From: Candidatus Cloacimonadota bacterium
Lineage (GTDB): Bacteria > Cloacimonadota > Cloacimonadia > Cloacimonadales > Cloacimonadaceae
DNA: 64,000 nucleotides
Assembly: GCA_020532085.1 (NCBI GenBank)
Contig: JAJBAV010000001.1
Location: forward strand, 62,001-126,000
Reading direction: 5' to 3'
Shown: positions 61,714 through 64,000 of the stretch, one piece after another
Position numbering within the stretch: the first letter of the stretch is position 1
Layout: each line of letters begins with the position of its first letter
The notes under the pieces: model-generated
What the model was told of the DNA's origin: nothing
Database searches by the model: none
What the model saw: the letters and a program-made list of their open reading frames with translations, nothing else
Translations under genes and position numbers: made by a program

Positions 61714-62405
61714 ACGAGACAAACGCGGAAAGGGTGATCGACACCCTCACCGGACCCTGGGAAAGAAAGATCTTGCGCAAGCTGGCTGCAGCCCTGCCGG
61801 AGAAGGTGGTTCCGGACCATCTCACGGCACTGGCATTTCTGGCCACGCTGCTCAGCGCGGCGGCCTATCTGCTGAGCGCGCACTCGCGCTGGTGGCTGTT
61901 TCTGGCCAGTTTCGGCTTCGTGCTGAACTGGTTTGGCGACAGCCTGGACGGCACCCTGGCCCGGGTGAGGCATATCGAGCGAGAGCGCTATGGCTACTTT
62001 GTGGACCATATGGCCGACGCCCTGACCACGGTGATAGTCTGCCTGGCTTTTGGCATGTCGCCCCTCATGCGGTTCGACATCGCGATGATGCTGGCCATCG
62101 GCTATCTGCTGATGAATGTCTTTGTGCACGTATCCGCCTACACTCACGGGGAGTTCCGCATCTCCTACATGAAGTTCGGACCCACCGAGATCAGGCTGGC
62201 CATCATCCTCTTCAACACGGTCATGGTTTTCTGGGACGGCCGGGTGATGCGATACCGGGGCGATGATCTGACCATCATGGATTTGGGCGGCCTGTTCTTC
62301 AGCCTTGTGTTTCTGATCATATTCGTGGTGAACACCATCAGAACTGCGCGTAAACTGGACAAACTTGACCGGGCGAAAAAGCCGGGCGCGGGCAACGAGG
62401 AATGA
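61710..62405 (+). CDS. CDP-alcohol phosphatidyltransferase family protein
   Basis: 231 residues, six or so membrane helices. The active-site motif is complete: DGTLARVRHIERERYGYFVD ending HMAD (D-G-x2-A-R-x8-G-x3-D-x3-D). Such enzymes displace CMP from a CDP-alcohol to make phospholipids or phosphoglycolipids. The acceptor is not readable. Overlap with the GtrA gene suggests they act on one lipid or glycolipid. Confidence 0.92.
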   Translation: MNETNAERVIDTLTGPWERKILRKLAAALPEKVVPDHLTALAFLATLLSAAAYLLSAHSRWWLFLASFGFVLNWFGDSLDGTLARVRHIERERYGYFVDHMADALTTVIVCLAFGMSPLMRFDIAMMLAIGYLLMNVFVHVSAYTHGEFRISYMKFGPTEIRLAIILFNTVMVFWDGRVMRYRGDDLTIMDLGGLFFSLVFLIIFVVNTIRTARKLDKLDRAKKPGAGNEE

Positions 62406-62729
62406 ATCCGGCCAACCGCAGATGTTGGGGCGACAGAGATGCTTACCCACCGCAAAGTCCTTCCAGTCACGCCCTGAGCGCTCGCTTCCATCCCCCTCCC
62501 ACGTTCCCCGCCTGATCATCGCATCAAACGCGGCTATCATGCGGGAGGCGCGTCCGGGCCCCGGGAAATGGCCTTAATGGCCAAAGGGGCATCGTTTCGG
62601 TCCTCTGCGGGGTCCCCGGCCACTTCACCCTCATGCCAACGCATTCCGCTTCTGGGATCTACTTACCCGATTTGCAAAAGATCCCTAAAAAAGGCAGTTG
62701 GCCCCGTTTTCGTCTTGTTCAGTTCTGGT
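62406..62729. other. Intergenic between convergent genes, no gene seen
   Basis: 324 bp between the convergent CDP-alcohol transferase and hisS genes. No tRNA, terminator with a convincing T-run, or repeat family recognised above is seen. Confidence 0.5.
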
Positions 62730-64000
62730 TCAATGAACAGGGGATCGGCGCCGGAGGGCGGAGATCAGCTCTGAAAGGGGCTCCAGCGGATAGGTGAGTT
62801 GTTCTCCGCTGCTGAGGTCTTTGAGGATGGCGCTTTTCCTGGCCAGTTCGGTCTCGCCGATGATCAGGGCGTGGCGGGCCTGGCTGTTGTCGGCGGCCTT
62901 GAGCTGGGCTTTGAAGGAATTCTTGTCGGGATCGTATTCGGCGTAAACACCCGCCTTGCGCAAATCGTTCAGGTAGGGCAGGATGAATTCCTGGGCCGCG
63001 GTTCCCATCGGGATCACAAAAACATCCGGGACAGGCGCCTGGCCAAGGGACACTTTTTCCTCTTCCAGGGCCAGCAGGAGTCGTTCGAAGCCTCCGGCGA
63101 AACCGATGGCGGGAATGCTCTTGCCGCCGATCTGTTCCAGCAAGCCGTTGTAGCGTCCGCCTCCGGCCAGGGAATTCTGCGCGCCGAGGCCTTCCGACAC
63201 GATCTCGAAAGCCGTATTGGTGTAATAATCCAGCCCACGCACGATGCGGGGATTGATGGTGAAAGGCACCTGCATCAGTTCCAAATGTCTTTGGGTGGCG
63301 GCAAAGTGGATCTGGCAGGGTTCGTCCAGATAATCCAACTGCGACGGCGCGCCCCGGGCTATATCTTTGCAGGCCTTCACCTTGCAGTCAAGCAGCCGGC
63401 GTGGTTTCAGGCCGATCCGCAGCTGGCAGTCCGGACAAAGCTCTGCCACGTGGGGCTGGAAATATTCCTGCAGCGCCTTGTCGTAGTCTTTGGCGCAGTT
63501 GGCGCAGCCTACGCTGTTCAGTTCCAGACGCAGCTTGGCAAGCCCCAAACCGCTGAGGTAGAGCCAGAGGATGGAGATCACCTCCGCGTCGTAAAAGGGA
63601 TTGTCGCTGCCGATGAATTCGATGCCGTATTGCTGGAACTGGCGGTAGCGTCCGGCCTGGGGGCGGTCGTAGCGGAACATCGGGCCGATGTAGTAGAGCT
63701 TGCGCACGGCGGAGCCGATGTCCAGGCGGTTTTCCAGGTAGGCCCTGGCCACCGGCGCGGTCCCTTCCGGACGCAGCGCGAATTGGCGGCCTTTCTGGTC
63801 CGAGAAGCGGTACATTTCCTTTTTAACGACGTCGGAACTCTCTCCGGATGAGCGTTCGAACAGAGCGGCCTGCTCGAAGACAGGCGTGCTGATCTCTTCA
63901 TAGCCAAAGGCGGCGGCGAGCTCGCGAAAAGCGGAGATAACTTTTTGCCACTTATAGCTTTGCTCAGGCAGGATGTCATAGGTTCCGCGGGGTATCTGGT
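62730..64000 (-). CDS. hisS: Histidyl-tRNA synthetase, first few residues beyond the window edge
   Basis: About 423 codons visible. The frame stays open to the right edge, where QIPRGTYDILP, the very start of HisRS proteins, is read; an ATG at 63815 is internal. Class II motifs: VVKKEMYRFSDQKGRQFALR, motif 2 GPMFRYDRPQAGRYRQFQQY, the histidine-binding VRGLDYYTNTAFE, and GGGRYNGL and GIGFAGGFERLL-like IPAIGFAGGFERL (motif 3). A four-Cys cluster (NSVGCANC, LCPDCQ, CKVKACKD) marks the insertion of one HisRS subgroup. The C-terminal anticodon-binding domain is complete. Confidence 0.95.
   Translation of the reverse strand, partial: QIPRGTYDILPEQSYKWQKVISAFRELAAAFGYEEISTPVFEQAALFERSSGESSDVVKKEMYRFSDQKGRQFALRPEGTAPVARAYLENRLDIGSAVRKLYYIGPMFRYDRPQAGRYRQFQQYGIEFIGSDNPFYDAEVISILWLYLSGLGLAKLRLELNSVGCANCAKDYDKALQEYFQPHVAELCPDCQLRIGLKPRRLLDCKVKACKDIARGAPSQLDYLDEPCQIHFAATQRHLELMQVPFTINPRIVRGLDYYTNTAFEIVSEGLGAQNSLAGGGRYNGLLEQIGGKSIPAIGFAGGFERLLLALEEEKVSLGQAPVPDVFVIPMGTAAQEFILPYLNDLRKAGVYAEYDPDKNSFKAQLKAADNSQARHALIIGETELARKSAILKDLSSGEQLTYPLEPLSELISALRRRSPVH

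Overview
The window reads as a chromosomal segment of an uncultured Gram-negative bacterium of the FCB superphylum, most like Candidatus Cloacimonadota. This is inferred from gene content, not from a marker-gene tree. Two secreted proteins end in PNPF-type sorting tails of the type IX secretion kind, several outer-membrane barrels and lipoproteins are present, pyruvate phosphate dikinase is present, and so is an unexpected GatD/GatE pair. Most genes are moderately GC-rich. One large NTPase gene (52553-55243) is strikingly AT-rich.

Layout. (1) 1-16098, all on the minus strand: a tightly packed surface-polysaccharide operon. It runs from a KASIII / acyl carrier protein / SDR / MBOAT / SGNH-like acylation module, through glycosyltransferases, a polysaccharide deacetylase, an LPG-synthase-like membrane protein and a hexapeptide acyltransferase, to RmlA, RmlC, a DegT aminotransferase, a TupA-like ATP-grasp protein and a FemAB-like enzyme cut by the window edge. 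(2) 16140-25671: gatD and gatE separated by a repeat-bounded GxxExxY gene, an RNB-domain ribonuclease, tRNA-Arg(CCT), then asd and an M20 amidohydrolase. (3) 25672-27570: a repeat-rich stretch holding a 43-bp-arm perfect palindrome and a REP-associated tyrosine transposase flanked by REP units. (4) 27640-33945, minus: a beta-propeller protein with a sorting tail, a WecA/MraY-like phosphosugar transferase, a glycosyltransferase and a deacetylase-like protein. (5) 34428-52261: a lipoprotein barrel, a 1820-residue C25-peptidase-like secreted protein, glnA, an M50 protease, tyrS, an orphan protein, then a flavodoxin / 5'-nucleotidase / PorV-like / HhH-barrel cluster. (6) 52421-55656: a second perfect palindrome and the AT-rich HEPN-NB-ARC-TPR gene, a candidate defence NTPase. 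(7) 55657-64000: ppdK, a YkvA-like protein, an in-frame RdgB-phosphohexomutase fusion, GtrA, a CDP-alcohol phosphatidyltransferase and hisS.

How it fits together. The first cluster builds nucleotide-activated sugars, assembles and trims a glycan and probably decorates it with an acyl group made on its own carrier protein. The 27-34 kb operon adds a lipid-linked glycan initiator. GatD and GatE together would convert Glu-tRNA(Gln) to Gln-tRNA(Gln). The intergenic spaces are full of several families of palindromic dispersed repeats, one of which has entered the gatE reading frame. The most promising candidates for undescribed biology are the HEPN-STAND gene, the 11-bp-unit palindromes, the inverted-repeat-bounded GxxExxY cassette and the RdgB-phosphohexomutase fusion with its own internal ribosome binding site.
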